Source: CAYFUG01 sp964346295
GTDB taxonomy: Bacteria > Patescibacteriota > Minisyncoccia > Moranbacterales > DUUL01
Length of the DNA: 47,285 nt
Direction: 5' to 3'
Assembly: GCA_964346295.1 (NCBI GenBank)
Contig: CAYFUG010000011.1
Coordinates: 1 to 47,285 of the forward strand
Position numbers and translations under genes: made by a program. A model generated the notes under the pieces. That model did no database searches. It saw only the letters and a list, made by a program, of their open reading frames with translations, and was not told the DNA's origin. Below, in pieces: positions 15,286-22,930 of this stretch. Each line of letters begins with the position of its first letter. The first letter of the stretch is position 1.

Positions 15286-16008
15286 ATGAAATACGAAATT
15301 AACTATCTAGTCCTCCAATCCCAAACCGAAAACTTGGAAACCATTCAAGCCAAAGTCGCCGAAATGCTGGAATCTTTTGGAGCCAAAATTGAACAAACCC
15401 TAGCCTACAAAAAAAGGCGCTTAGCTTACGAAATTAATCACGAGCAGTACGGATTTTACACCGTGCTACGCTTTGAACTTAAGGAAGGAGAAAAAATCAA
15501 CGAGATCAAGAAAGCTCTTAACTTAGAAGCTCAAGTAGCGCGTTACATCATCGTTCGCGCCGATGAACTACCGGAGCTAACCCAACCCGGAGAAGAAAGT
15601 GAAGACAAAGACGAGGATAAAGAAGCAGAAAAAGAAGAACCTATTTCTCCTACACCCGACAGTAAAACTGGTAAGGCTCAACCTGAAACCTCTCTTAAGG
15701 CAGTAAAAGAGGAAAAAGAGGAGAAGGAAGAGAAAGAGGAAGAATCCCCTTCTACTACCACCCAAGAGGAGAAAGAAGCAGGGTCATCTCAGAAAAAACA
15801 ACCAGCGGCTAGCAAGAAAGATAAGGAGGCTCAGAAAGACAAGGGAGCATCGAGCAAAGAAGAGGTAAAAGAGGTAAAAGAAAAGAAAGACGATAAGGAA
15901 GAAGACGAGGATAAGAAAGAGTCCAAAAAGAGTAAACCCTCTTCCGAAGACGATCAAAACGCTCTTGAAGACCTAGATAAAAAACTCGATGAGATTCTTA
16001 ATATCTGA
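15286..16008 (+). CDS. rpsF: 30S ribosomal protein bS6 with long charged extension
   Basis: Residues 1-97 are a normal bS6: MKYEINYLVLQSQ, the YKKRRLAYEI strand and a VARYIIVRADEL end. This protein pairs with bS18 on the 30S platform. The usual length is about 95-135 residues. Here another 140 residues follow, almost wholly Lys, Glu, Asp and Ser, with no predicted fold, ending in a short helix-like stretch (EDLDKKLDEIL). The gene leads an rpsF-ssb-rpsR cluster, the conserved bacterial order. The ATG lies directly after structured repeat B and has no strong Shine-Dalgarno. The extension is a real continuous frame that closes in TGA. Confidence 0.95.
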   Translation: MKYEINYLVLQSQTENLETIQAKVAEMLESFGAKIEQTLAYKKRRLAYEINHEQYGFYTVLRFELKEGEKINEIKKALNLEAQVARYIIVRADELPELTQPGEESEDKDEDKEAEKEEPISPTPDSKTGKAQPETSLKAVKEEKEEKEEKEEESPSTTTQEEKEAGSSQKKQPAASKKDKEAQKDKGASSKEEVKEVKEKKDDKEEDEDKKESKKSKPSSEDDQNALEDLDKKLDEILNI

Positions 16009-16199
16009 TTTAATCAAACTCCGACCTTCTTTCTAGAAACCCTAAAAGATCTGAAGTGACTAGCTATAACTAATCACCTCCTACCAAGAATCAGCCGGTC
16101 TCTCTTTCCAGCTATCAAGCAATTTAAAATCTTCTAAACAAGAGCTTATTGTTTGAGCAAAAAAACCTCAACGCCAAACACAAACAGCTCTTCAAAACT

Positions 16200-16739
16200 A
16201 TGGATCTCAACAAAGTCATGTTAATTGGGAATCTCACCGAGAATCCCGAAATGCGAACTACTTCCTCTGGCCAAAATGTCGCCAACTTCACTGTAGCTAC
16301 TAACCGCCGCTGGAAAGATCAAGCTACCGGAAACTACAAGGAGGATAGCCAATTCCATAGAATAGTAGCCTGGGGAAAGCTCGCCGAAATTTGCACTCAG
16401 TACATGAACAAAGGCATGAAAGTTTACATCGAAGGCCGCCTTACTACCCGCTCCTGGGACGATCAAAAAACTGGTCAAAAGCGTTACATGACGGAGATTG
16501 TGGCTGAAAATGCTATTATGCTCAGCGGAGGCCGAGGGGGCGGAAATCAACAAACAGGAGGAGGGAACTACCAACAAGGAAACCAATCCCAAACGTCCTC
16601 AAATGGTCCTGGTAATCAAAAGCAATCGAATCAACAGAATCAACAAGACAACGTTAACATTCCTCCGGCTGATCAGATTCCTACCATTGACATTGACGAA
16701 AATCAAGAAGAAATCAAAGTAGAGGACATTCCATTTTAA
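16200..16739 (+). CDS. ssb: Single-stranded DNA-binding protein
   Basis: SSB coats single-stranded DNA in replication and repair. From the ATG at 16200 (MDLNKVMLIGNLTENPE) the product has 179 residues; the upstream in-frame ATG-like extension is not conserved. The OB fold covers about 1-108, with NVANFTVATNRRW and the FHRIVAWGKLAEIC core. A Gly/Gln/Asn-rich flexible linker follows, then an acidic tip ending VEDIPF, the partner-binding tail of bacterial SSBs. It sits between rpsF and rpsR as in most bacteria. The 191-bp gap after rpsF shows no clear terminator. Confidence 0.96.
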   Translation: MDLNKVMLIGNLTENPEMRTTSSGQNVANFTVATNRRWKDQATGNYKEDSQFHRIVAWGKLAEICTQYMNKGMKVYIEGRLTTRSWDDQKTGQKRYMTEIVAENAIMLSGGRGGGNQQTGGGNYQQGNQSQTSSNGPGNQKQSNQQNQQDNVNIPPADQIPTIDIDENQEEIKVEDIPF

Positions 16740-16770
16740 TTTTAATGCATTAAGAACTAAAGACTAACCA

Positions 16771-16983
16771 ATGGCAAAGAACAATAACAGCTGCCACTTC
16801 TGTCAAGAAAATACCGATGTAATCGATTACAAAGATATCATCATGCTCCGACGCTTTATCAACACAGTCGGAAAAATCATCCCCACTAAAAAAACCGGGA
16901 CCTGCGCCCGCCACCAACGCACCCTCGCTCGCTCTATTAAGCGAGGTCGAATTATTGGATTATTGCCTTTCGTGGCTAAATAA
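16771..16983 (+). CDS. rpsR: 30S ribosomal protein bS18
   Basis: The 70-residue protein has the bS18 core: a DYKDIIMLRRFI segment, then GKIIPTKKTGTCARHQRTLARSIKRGR and a LLPFV end. C8 and C11 (CHFC), with C46 in GTCARHQ, suggest the zinc-binding variant. It binds next to bS6 on the ribosome platform and completes the rpsF-ssb-rpsR unit, 31 bp after ssb. A hairpin that may terminate the operon follows. Confidence 0.96.
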   Translation: MAKNNNSCHFCQENTDVIDYKDIIMLRRFINTVGKIIPTKKTGTCARHQRTLARSIKRGRIIGLLPFVAK

Positions 16984-17012
16984 ATGGCTTTATTGAACAA
17001 AGAACTACTGCC

Positions 17013-17055
17013 ATCCCGGATTGTTCGCAAAGAAGTCCGGGATCTTAGTTTATTT
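17013..17055 (+). terminator. Probable terminator of the rpsF-ssb-rpsR operon
   Basis: ATCCCGGA (17013-17020) and TCCGGGAT (17036-17043) form a perfect 8-bp stem with a 15-nt loop. The following CTTAGTTTATTTC is T-rich but broken, so termination may be partial. Confidence 0.6.
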
Positions 17056-17165
17056 CAATTAGACTCCCAAAGCCTTTGAATCGAAAACTTGAATTGAAAA
17101 AGAGCTCTATGATCTTCAAGTAAACTAAGTTCTAAAGTCTAAAAATCACTCATCAAAAAATAGAA

Positions 17166-17723
17166 ATGCTAACTCTCAATCAAATCAAAGTCGGCAAAAA
17201 AATTATCCTAGAAGGCGAACCTTTTGTGGTTCAAACCGCTCAACATTCTAAAATGGGCCGGGCCGGCGCTGTTTTGCGCACTAAATTGAGAAACTTGATC
17301 ACCGGAGCGATTCTCAGTAAAACTTTCCAAAGTGCCGACCAGCTAGAAGAAGCTCAGGTTGAATCTCAAAAAGCCCAATATCTTTACCAAGAAGGAGAAA
17401 ACTTCGTCTTCATGAACAATGAAAATTACGAGCAATTCGAATTGTCTTCCGAGGTTTTAAAAGAAAAAAAACAATACCTCAAAGAAGGCACCACTCTTGA
17501 TATTCTGTACTTCGATGGACATCCTATCAATATTGAACTACCCATCAAGATGACCTTCGAGGTCACCGAAGCCCCGCCCTCAGTTAAGGGCAATACGGCC
17601 GATGGCGGCTCTAAGATGGTCACCCTGGAAACCGGATTGCAAATTACCACCCCGTTATTTGTCGAAAAAGGTGATCTGATTAGAGTTAATACCGAAACCG
17701 GCGAATACAGCGAGCGCGCCTAG
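17166..17723 (+). CDS. efp: Elongation factor P
   Basis: EF-P rescues ribosomes stalled at proline runs. The 185-residue protein has the three-domain length of the family. Domain I is followed by LRTKLRNLITGA, and the C-terminal domain holds the signature region APPSVKGNTADGGSKM. At the tip of the domain I loop, which reaches the peptidyl-transferase centre, the sequence is KMGRAGA. Arg32 replaces the lysine modified in E. coli (K34 in KPGKGQA). Arginine at this site is best known from EF-Ps rhamnosylated by EarP. No modification gene is in the window. The gene forms its own unit, 182 bp after rpsR, with a clear terminator. Confidence 0.95.
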   Translation: MLTLNQIKVGKKIILEGEPFVVQTAQHSKMGRAGAVLRTKLRNLITGAILSKTFQSADQLEEAQVESQKAQYLYQEGENFVFMNNENYEQFELSSEVLKEKKQYLKEGTTLDILYFDGHPINIELPIKMTFEVTEAPPSVKGNTADGGSKMVTLETGLQITTPLFVEKGDLIRVNTETGEYSERA

Positions 17724-17751
17724 ATAATAACACTGGGTAACTTCTTTAAAA

Positions 17752-17778
17752 AACAGGCTCTCGAAGCCTGTTTTTATT
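17752..17778 (+). terminator. Intrinsic terminator of efp
   Basis: AACAGGCT (17752-17759) pairs with AGCCTGTT (17765-17772) around a 5-nt loop, followed by TTTATTTT. Confidence 0.88.
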
Positions 17779-17883
17779 TTGAAAGAAGAGTAAACCAACC
17801 CCATTAATAGCAGCCTTTGATTCCCTTTTGTTTTTAATGTAGTTGTCCAAAACTCCTATACCTCTCCATTAAAGCAAGCGGAC

Positions 17884-18327
17884 CTATTGAAGTTTCCGAG
17901 ACCATAATTCCGCCCAAAGGAATCCTGCCGCTCCTAGACTAATCAAAACATCCGCAAAATTGAAAATAGGAAAGCTCCCCAGGCTAATGTAATCCACTAC
18001 ACAACCCACCAGAATTCGATCTAAAACATTAGAAAAGGCCCCTGCTAAAATCAATACCAGCCACCAACGCCCCCTTACTTGACTCTGCTGGTACAAGTAA
18101 ACCAATGCGCTAATCGAGGCTAACCAAAACAACCAAAACCAGCCCCCTTGCAAGGGTATTCCCCAAGAGATTGACTCATTGCAGGCCAACTGAAAAATTC
18201 CCTCCCCTTGCAGGGGAAGATTTTCTTGGGCCCAAAGTTTAATTAACTGATCAATTAAGATTAACCCTCCCAAAACCCCCACTTCTCTTCTGGAGGGCCA
18301 GTGAGTTCTCTTTTTTCCCTTATTCAC
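17884..18327 (-). CDS. lspA: Lipoprotein signal peptidase II
   Basis: LspA is the membrane aspartyl protease that cleaves lipoprotein signal peptides after lipidation. The 147-residue protein has four membrane helices. Both catalytic regions are present: SNVLDRILVGCVVDYI with catalytic D103, and FNFADVLIS with D126. The N-terminus is basic. It begins 30 bp after the DksA/TraR-like gene on the same strand, so the two are probably co-transcribed. At least one candidate substrate, the small lipoprotein at 10947, is in the window. Confidence 0.95.
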   Translation of the reverse strand: MNKGKKRTHWPSRREVGVLGGLILIDQLIKLWAQENLPLQGEGIFQLACNESISWGIPLQGGWFWLFWLASISALVYLYQQSQVRGRWWLVLILAGAFSNVLDRILVGCVVDYISLGSFPIFNFADVLISLGAAGFLWAELWSRKLQ

Positions 18328-18357
18328 AAATTAAGCGTTTCTATTTTAGCCTATCGT

Positions 18358-18717
18358 TTACTCTTCTTGTTGTTGACATTTGATGCATGTGCGAGCGGCT
18401 GGATTAGCCCGCAAGCGTTCCAGGGGAATCTCCTCTCCTGGGCAATTCTCGCATTGACCGTATTCTCCGCTATCCATATTACTCAAGGCCTCCTGAATCT
18501 CCTCGTAACGCCGATTAAGATTTTCGGTAATACTGATATTACTCAAATAATCAGAGACTTCCAGGGCATTGTCATCTTCTTCTCTTCCGTAATCCTCCAT
18601 TTCTGCCTGGTATTCTCCGTCTTCTTTTTCCGCAATTACCCCCAATTCCTTTTCCAGACTTCGCTTTTCCTCTAGCAATTTTTGCCGAAGTTCTTCTTTA
18701 ATTTGCTTGTCTAGCAT
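18358..18717 (-). CDS. DksA/TraR-type zinc finger protein
   Basis: The 119-residue protein has a long acidic coiled-coil N-terminus (about 1-80) and a C4 zinc finger with C89, C92, C111 and C114 near the C-terminus. The linker before it, LSNMDSGEYGQC, is typical of the DksA/TraR family. Members bind in the secondary channel of RNA polymerase and tune initiation, often with ppGpp. An HD-domain protein related to ppGpp hydrolases is encoded at 35511. Whether this is a true DksA is uncertain, because many bacteria carry shorter paralogues. lspA follows 30 bp downstream. Confidence 0.88.
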   Translation of the reverse strand: MLDKQIKEELRQKLLEEKRSLEKELGVIAEKEDGEYQAEMEDYGREEDDNALEVSDYLSNISITENLNRRYEEIQEALSNMDSGEYGQCENCPGEEIPLERLRANPAARTCIKCQQQEE

Positions 18718-18863
18718 GAGCTTATTTTAATTTTTAGAATATTACTTTTTATTCTTACCCCTTTCTGATCGTAGTGCTTTACAGTGCTTTCTTTTAGCCA
18801 TAACCCCATTAGCATCACTGATGAATAACTACTAGACATCTTTAAAATCACTACCCCTAAAAG

Positions 18864-19322
18864 CTAGAAACTAATCTCTATTTCATCTCCAATCTTCACT
18901 TCATTCTGACGGGCCCAGCCTGCCGGCACTTCCAGTACCTTATCATAGTCAGTGGCCCCTTGAATCTCTCCCCGATAGTCCCAAGCCACACGCCTAGCGA
19001 TGTCCACCACTCGACCTCCTTTGATAAAGATAAAATCCAAATCAAATTGCATTCCCCGCATCACATAGGCATATCTCCCGGGTTTTTCGTGAATAAAAAG
19101 CATCCCTGCTCCTTCTGGCAGCTCTTTTACCCCGCTCAAGCCTTGATAACGAGTTTTTTCGTCTTGAGCCACCCTCACTTCTAACCGCCCCTGGGCTACT
19201 TCTACTCTCGCTCTATCAATTTCCCCTTCTTGAGAAGGAAAAAAGAGTTTACTAATACCTAAATAAGTCAGCCCGATTCCCATCAAAAGCAAAAAAATTT
19301 TATCCCTGACTCTAAGATTCAT
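18864..19322 (-). CDS. DUF192-family extracytoplasmic protein
   Basis: The 152-residue protein (start at the second of two adjacent ATGs) has an N-terminal membrane anchor or signal (about 7-26). A DUF192 domain (about 40-152) follows. It shows the family pattern: QDEKTRYQGLSG, GMLFIHEKPGRYAYVM, DLDFIFI and a C-terminal VLEVPAGWA with KIGDEIEI. The biochemical role of DUF192 is not established. It is 61 bp downstream of ruvC and on the same strand. Confidence 0.85.
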   Translation of the reverse strand: MNLRVRDKIFLLLMGIGLTYLGISKLFFPSQEGEIDRARVEVAQGRLEVRVAQDEKTRYQGLSGVKELPEGAGMLFIHEKPGRYAYVMRGMQFDLDFIFIKGGRVVDIARRVAWDYRGEIQGATDYDKVLEVPAGWARQNEVKIGDEIEISF

Positions 19323-19386
19323 CAAATTTACTAACTAACAATTAATTATCCAACAAGCTCTCTTAATTTTAATCTTGAAAGCTTTA

Positions 19387-19896
19387 TTACTGGCTTAAAT
19401 GCTTTATTAACTTTAACTTTCTTGACTGCAAATGACAAGCCGCCACTGCCAAAGCATCCGCCGCATCGTCCGGCCGAGGAATAGTACCCAAACCTAGAAT
19501 TTCCTTCATCATCCACTGCACTTGGCTCTTGTCGGCTCGCCCATAGCCCGTCAAAGCCTGTTTAATTTGGAGTGGAGTATATTCAAAAGTAGCCACCCCC
19601 TGCTGGCCACAAGTCAGCAAAAGCACTCCTCGGGCCTGAGCCACCCCAATTACAGTTTTAGCATTCTTAAAGAAAAACAACTCCTCGACGGCAATCTCAT
19701 CCGGCTCAAATTTTTTAATGATCTCCTTTAAATCAACAGCAATCTCTTCTAGTCGTTCTACCGCAGCCTTACCTTTGCAAGTTTCAATACAGCCAAATTC
19801 CAAAAGCTCTGGCTCTTTCTGGTGACTCTCAATCACTCCCCAACCAATCGTAGCAATCCCGGGATCAATCCCCAAAATTCGCAATTTTTTATTCAT
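19387..19896 (-). CDS. ruvC: Holliday junction resolvase RuvC
   Basis: RuvC cuts Holliday junctions during recombination, working with RuvAB. The 169-residue protein keeps the four catalytic acids of the RNase H-like fold: D11 in GIDPG, E71 in AVEELFF, and D144 and D147 in PDDAADALA. Length is normal. ruvA and ruvB are not in the window. Upstream, on the same strand, are a YjbQ-like gene and yebC; yebC-ruvC proximity is common in bacteria. Confidence 0.96.
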   Translation of the reverse strand: MNKKLRILGIDPGIATIGWGVIESHQKEPELLEFGCIETCKGKAAVERLEEIAVDLKEIIKKFEPDEIAVEELFFFKNAKTVIGVAQARGVLLLTCGQQGVATFEYTPLQIKQALTGYGRADKSQVQWMMKEILGLGTIPRPDDAADALAVAACHLQSRKLKLIKHLSQ

Positions 19897-19999
19897 AAGA
19901 TCTATTTTCTATTTCTATCTACAGCACGAAAATACGAACAGGGTCCTCTCGAAAATTTTTGAGAAAGACAAAGAGTTTGTAGGATTTATTAATGCGTTT

Positions 20000-20428
20000 T
20001 CAATCAAATTTAAGGATTCTTGAAAATATCTTTTGATTTGGAATGTTCTTAAATACTGGACTATAAAAATACAGGTCCTGGTATTTTCCAATGTACAACT
20101 CACCATCTTTCACAATCAAAGTCATCGACACGCTACCAACTAATTTACTTCTGATATGTTCATAAAAATTATTTCTAAAAGGCGTATCAGGCTCATCATG
20201 CTTTGTCCATTTTCCCCTTGGAGCCTTATCTTTTAGAAAGCCTTTTAAGTCTTCTAGCAAACCATCCTCCCAGCCAATCTGGATTAATGATGAAACTTCA
20301 CGAGGAACCCAACACACTATATTAGCATTATTTAGACTGTTCTCTCCCACGAGAGATTCAAATAAACTCTTTACGGGAGTAAACTCCTCTTTCAATTCCA
20401 ATTTAATTTCCTTATCAATGATTCTCAT
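20000..20428 (-). CDS. YjbQ/UPF0047-family protein, divergent
   Basis: The 142-residue protein matches the C-terminal signature of the YjbQ family: a KHDEPDTPFRN stretch, then HIRSKLVGS, then GELYIGKYQDLYFY. The family normally has an early His in HTTA or HTSA; here the aligned region reads VPREVSSLI, so that residue is missing. YjbQ proteins show weak thiamine-phosphate synthase activity in vitro, but their cell role is unclear. Loss of the early His suggests altered or no activity. The gene is between yebC and ruvC, with structured repeat C upstream. Confidence 0.72.
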   Translation of the reverse strand: MRIIDKEIKLELKEEFTPVKSLFESLVGENSLNNANIVCWVPREVSSLIQIGWEDGLLEDLKGFLKDKAPRGKWTKHDEPDTPFRNNFYEHIRSKLVGSVSMTLIVKDGELYIGKYQDLYFYSPVFKNIPNQKIFSRILKFD

Positions 20429-20483
20429 TATTACAGTAAATTAATTGTTTTTTACAGTAAGCCTTCTGCCCAAAATAACACGC

Positions 20484-20603
20484 AAGGCTTTCAAATTTGA
20501 GGAAAGCTCTAGGCGACGCCGAGGCTTTGGCCGAGCCATACTGATTAGTACGGTGAGGCCAAAAAGCAGGCGGCAACAACGAGACTTTCCAAATTAAAAA
20601 GGT
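20484..20603 (+). repeat. Structured repeat, full copy (C)
   Basis: Left arm AAGGCTTTCAAATTTGAGG, lower stem TTTGGCC/GGCCAAA, tandem G-A motif (GAG...TGA), apical stem CCATAC/GTACGG with one A-C mismatch and loop TGATTA, then AACAACGA and a decayed right arm. It runs directly into the yebC stop codon (20604-20606). Confidence 0.75.
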
Positions 20604-21323
20604 TTAAGCTAAGTTGTCGTAGATCTCAAAAACATCCTCCTGCTCCTCCAATGCCTCCAGCAACCTCTCGTAAGCCTCCTTTTCTGCCTCACTAATTTCC
20701 ACCGTATTTTTGGCTCGAAACGCCAACTGGGCCTCCGCTATTTTGAGGCCCTGATCCTCCAACTCCTGCTGCGTTTTTTGTAAATCTTGGGGCTGGGTAT
20801 AGATCTGAAAAACCTCCTCGTCCTGCTGGTAATCCTGAGCGGAAGTTTCCAAAATCTTCATTTCTAGCCCTTCTGGATCCTGCCCTTCTTGCGACTCGAC
20901 GATAATTTGGCCTACTTGATCAAACTGCCAGCTCACTCCGCCACTCTCGGAAAATTTACCGCCATTCTTGTTGAGCAGGTGCTTGACCTCACTCACCGTC
21001 CGATTCTTATTGTCCGTCACAGTTTTAATCAGCATCGCCACCTGACCCGGACCGTAACCTTCGTAAATAATTTCTTCTAAGCTAGCTGCATCCTTATCTT
21101 CGCCAGAGCCTTTTTTAATGGATCGCTCAATGTTATCCTTAGGCATATTAGCCGCCCGGGCTTTATCAATCGCCAATTTAAGCCTAAAATTAGTCTCCGG
21201 ATCACTGCCGTTTTTAGCCGCCAAAACAATGTCTTTCGCTAGCTTGGTAAAAACCCCCGCCTTTTTAGCATCTTGAGCCGCTTTACGATGCTTAATATTA
21301 GCCCACTTAGAATGTCCCGACAT
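20604..21323 (-). CDS. yebC: YebC/TACO1-family protein
   Basis: The 239-residue protein begins MSGHSKWANIKHRKAAQDAKK, the hallmark of the family, and continues with RAANMPKDNIERSIKKG and the ASLEEIIYEGYGPGQVA signature. YebC proteins were long annotated as transcriptional regulators. Recent work on relatives points to relief of ribosome stalling at proline-rich stretches, a task shared with EF-P, also encoded here. Length is normal. A good sigma70 promoter lies upstream (21362-21391), and structured repeat C abuts the stop codon. Confidence 0.95.
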   Translation of the reverse strand: MSGHSKWANIKHRKAAQDAKKAGVFTKLAKDIVLAAKNGSDPETNFRLKLAIDKARAANMPKDNIERSIKKGSGEDKDAASLEEIIYEGYGPGQVAMLIKTVTDNKNRTVSEVKHLLNKNGGKFSESGGVSWQFDQVGQIIVESQEGQDPEGLEMKILETSAQDYQQDEEVFQIYTQPQDLQKTQQELEDQGLKIAEAQLAFRAKNTVEISEAEKEAYERLLEALEEQEDVFEIYDNLA

Positions 21324-21361
21324 ATCAGAAATTTTAATATTAGACCTCTTAAGACATTTCT

Positions 21362-21391
21362 ATTATACTCTAATAAAGGAAACAAAATCAA
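21362..21391 (-). promoter_or_regulatory. Promoter of yebC
   Basis: On the minus strand TTGATT (21391-21386), an 18-bp spacer and a perfect TATAAT (21367-21362), about 40 bp upstream of the yebC start. Confidence 0.7.
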
Positions 21392-21493
21392 CAACAGACC
21401 CTCTGATTTTTGAAATTTCTAGGTGGCCTCCCCCAGTTTGACGATAGAGACCAGTCCCCGCCTAATAATCAAATAATTCTAGTTATTTAATAA

Positions 21494-21616
21494 AAGGGCT
21501 TTCAAATTTGAGTGCGATTCTAGGCGCGGGCAAGGCTTCGCTTGAGCCGTACTGAATCGTACGGTGAAAGCGAAATGTAGCCCGCAACAACGAAGCGCGC
21601 CAAATTTGAAAGGCCC
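21494..21616 (+). repeat. Structured repeat, full copy (D), best-paired
   Basis: This copy shows the fold most clearly. Outer stem GCGGGC/GCCCGC, an internal loop, lower stem TTCGCTT/AAGCGAA, tandem G-A motif (GAG...TGA) and apical stem CCGTAC/GTACGG with loop TGAATC. The whole is enclosed by CTTTCAAATTT and AAATTTGAAAG arms. It ends about 10 bp before the nfo start, in the 5' leader. The rest of the 21324-21626 gap holds the yebC promoter. Confidence 0.8.
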
Positions 21617-21626
21617 TCTACTCTCA

Positions 21627-22469
21627 ATGAAAATCGGTGCTCATGTCTCCATATCTGGCGGAATCGAAAATGCCCCCAAGAACGCCCGCAATCTTGATTG
21701 CGAGTGTTTTCAGATTTTCTCCCGCTCTCCTCACGGAGGACCCGTGAAGGAAATTAATGCCGAAGCTTTTCAAAAGTCGTTAAAAGAAAATGGCTACGAT
21801 TCAATTGATTGTGTCATTCACTCTCCTTATTTTATCAACTTGGCCAGCACTAACAAGCGGATTTTCTATGGCTCCATTACGGCCTTGCAACGAGAACTTT
21901 CCGTGGCTGATCAACTGGAAATTCCTTTTGTAATAACCCACTTAGGGAGTGCCAAGGATATTGCAGACGAAAAAGAGGCGCAAGCACTTACACTTAAAGG
22001 CCTACGAAAAATTTTCGAGAGTCAAAAATTCCAATCTCAGTTACTATTGGAAATCGCCGCCGGCAGTGGGCAAATTATGGGCAGTCAACTAGAAGAAATC
22101 GGCCAACTACTAGGAAATCTAAGAGAGTTTGAAGATAACTTAGGCTTCTGTTTAGACACTTGCCATGCTTTCGCCAGTGGCTATGATTTTTCTGGTCCCC
22201 AAGAAGTACCAGGGATTTTTAAAAAGGTGAAAAAAATTATCGGCAAAAATAAACTTAAAATTATCCACCTTAACGACTCCCGGTTCGGATTAGGCTCTCG
22301 CAAAGACCGCCACGCTCACTTGGGCGAAGGTAAAATTGGTGCTTCCGGTCTCCAGGCAGTTGTCCACTGGGCCCAAAAAAATGGAGTCAATCTGATTCTA
22401 GAAACCAAGCATGACAAAGTTCTAGAAGACCTGGAAAAGGTAAGGCAGTGGAGAGAAAAGTCCTCCTAG
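21627..22469 (+). CDS. nfo: Endonuclease IV (AP endonuclease)
   Basis: Nfo cuts DNA at abasic sites in base excision repair. From the ATG at 21627 (MKIGAHVSISGG) the product has 280 residues, the usual length; the upstream extension lies inside structured repeat D and is not coding. The trinuclear zinc ligands are recognisable in order: HSPY, THLG, LEIAAG, LDTCH, IHLND and DRHAHLGEG. A strong terminator follows. Confidence 0.96.
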   Translation: MKIGAHVSISGGIENAPKNARNLDCECFQIFSRSPHGGPVKEINAEAFQKSLKENGYDSIDCVIHSPYFINLASTNKRIFYGSITALQRELSVADQLEIPFVITHLGSAKDIADEKEAQALTLKGLRKIFESQKFQSQLLLEIAAGSGQIMGSQLEEIGQLLGNLREFEDNLGFCLDTCHAFASGYDFSGPQEVPGIFKKVKKIIGKNKLKIIHLNDSRFGLGSRKDRHAHLGEGKIGASGLQAVVHWAQKNGVNLILETKHDKVLEDLEKVRQWREKSS

Positions 22470-22497
22470 ACCGCAACCGTCAAAAATCACCTCCCCA

Positions 22498-22530
22498 AAA
22501 ACCCTTCCGGTAAAGAAGGGTTTTAGTTCT
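22498..22530 (+). terminator. Intrinsic terminator of nfo
   Basis: AAAACCCTTC (22498-22507) pairs perfectly with GAAGGGTTTT (22515-22524) around a 7-nt loop; the 3' arm ends in TTTT followed by AGTTCT. Confidence 0.8.
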
Positions 22531-22542
22531 CCAACAATCAGC

Positions 22543-22778
22543 CTAAAACCTTCCGGTTGCTAACAAGGTTAGGGTGTCTTGGTAGTCTCCGGCAGGAGTA
22601 AGGCCAGAGATAGCGGTTTGACAGACTAGTTCTACTTGAGCGGATTCTACTGGTCCGGTAGATTTCCGTTAGGATTCTGAGGATACTGGAAGGAAGTTGC
22701 CCCTGCCTGAGGAATGGTTGCCAGGAGCATTGCAAAAACACCCATTAAAGAAAGTGTTTTTTGGAGTCGATTTTTCAT
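22543..22778 (-). pseudogene. Frameshifted short exported protein
   Basis: The ATG at 22778 opens a clear signal peptide (MKNRLQKTLSLMGVFAML..., cleavage likely after QAGA) and continues to NPNGNLPDQ, where the frame stops. In another frame, beginning near 22660, the sequence continues as protein-like PVESAQVELVCQTAISGL and ends DYQDTLTLLATGRF at the TAG 22543-22545. That ending is typical of secreted surface or pilin-like proteins with C-terminal strand-forming TLT motifs. Joined, the product would have only about 78 residues. Either the middle of a longer gene has been lost or a small exported protein carries a frameshift. Family unknown. Confidence 0.55.
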
Positions 22779-22930
22779 TTTTGTTTTGATTTTTATTGTT
22801 TTTTGTTTAGAAAAAAGGTAAGTGATTATCATCATTATAGTAAAAATTTTCATTTGTGTAAAATACAGTCCTGATCTAGTGATATAAATTGTCAATGCTT
22901 AGCATTTTTCGAGGCATAACTTCTCAGAAA

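Noticed and set aside
19915..20106. Minus-strand frame of 63 codons between ruvC and the YjbQ-like gene
   Set aside because: It overlaps the YjbQ-like gene in another frame and has no protein-like pattern.
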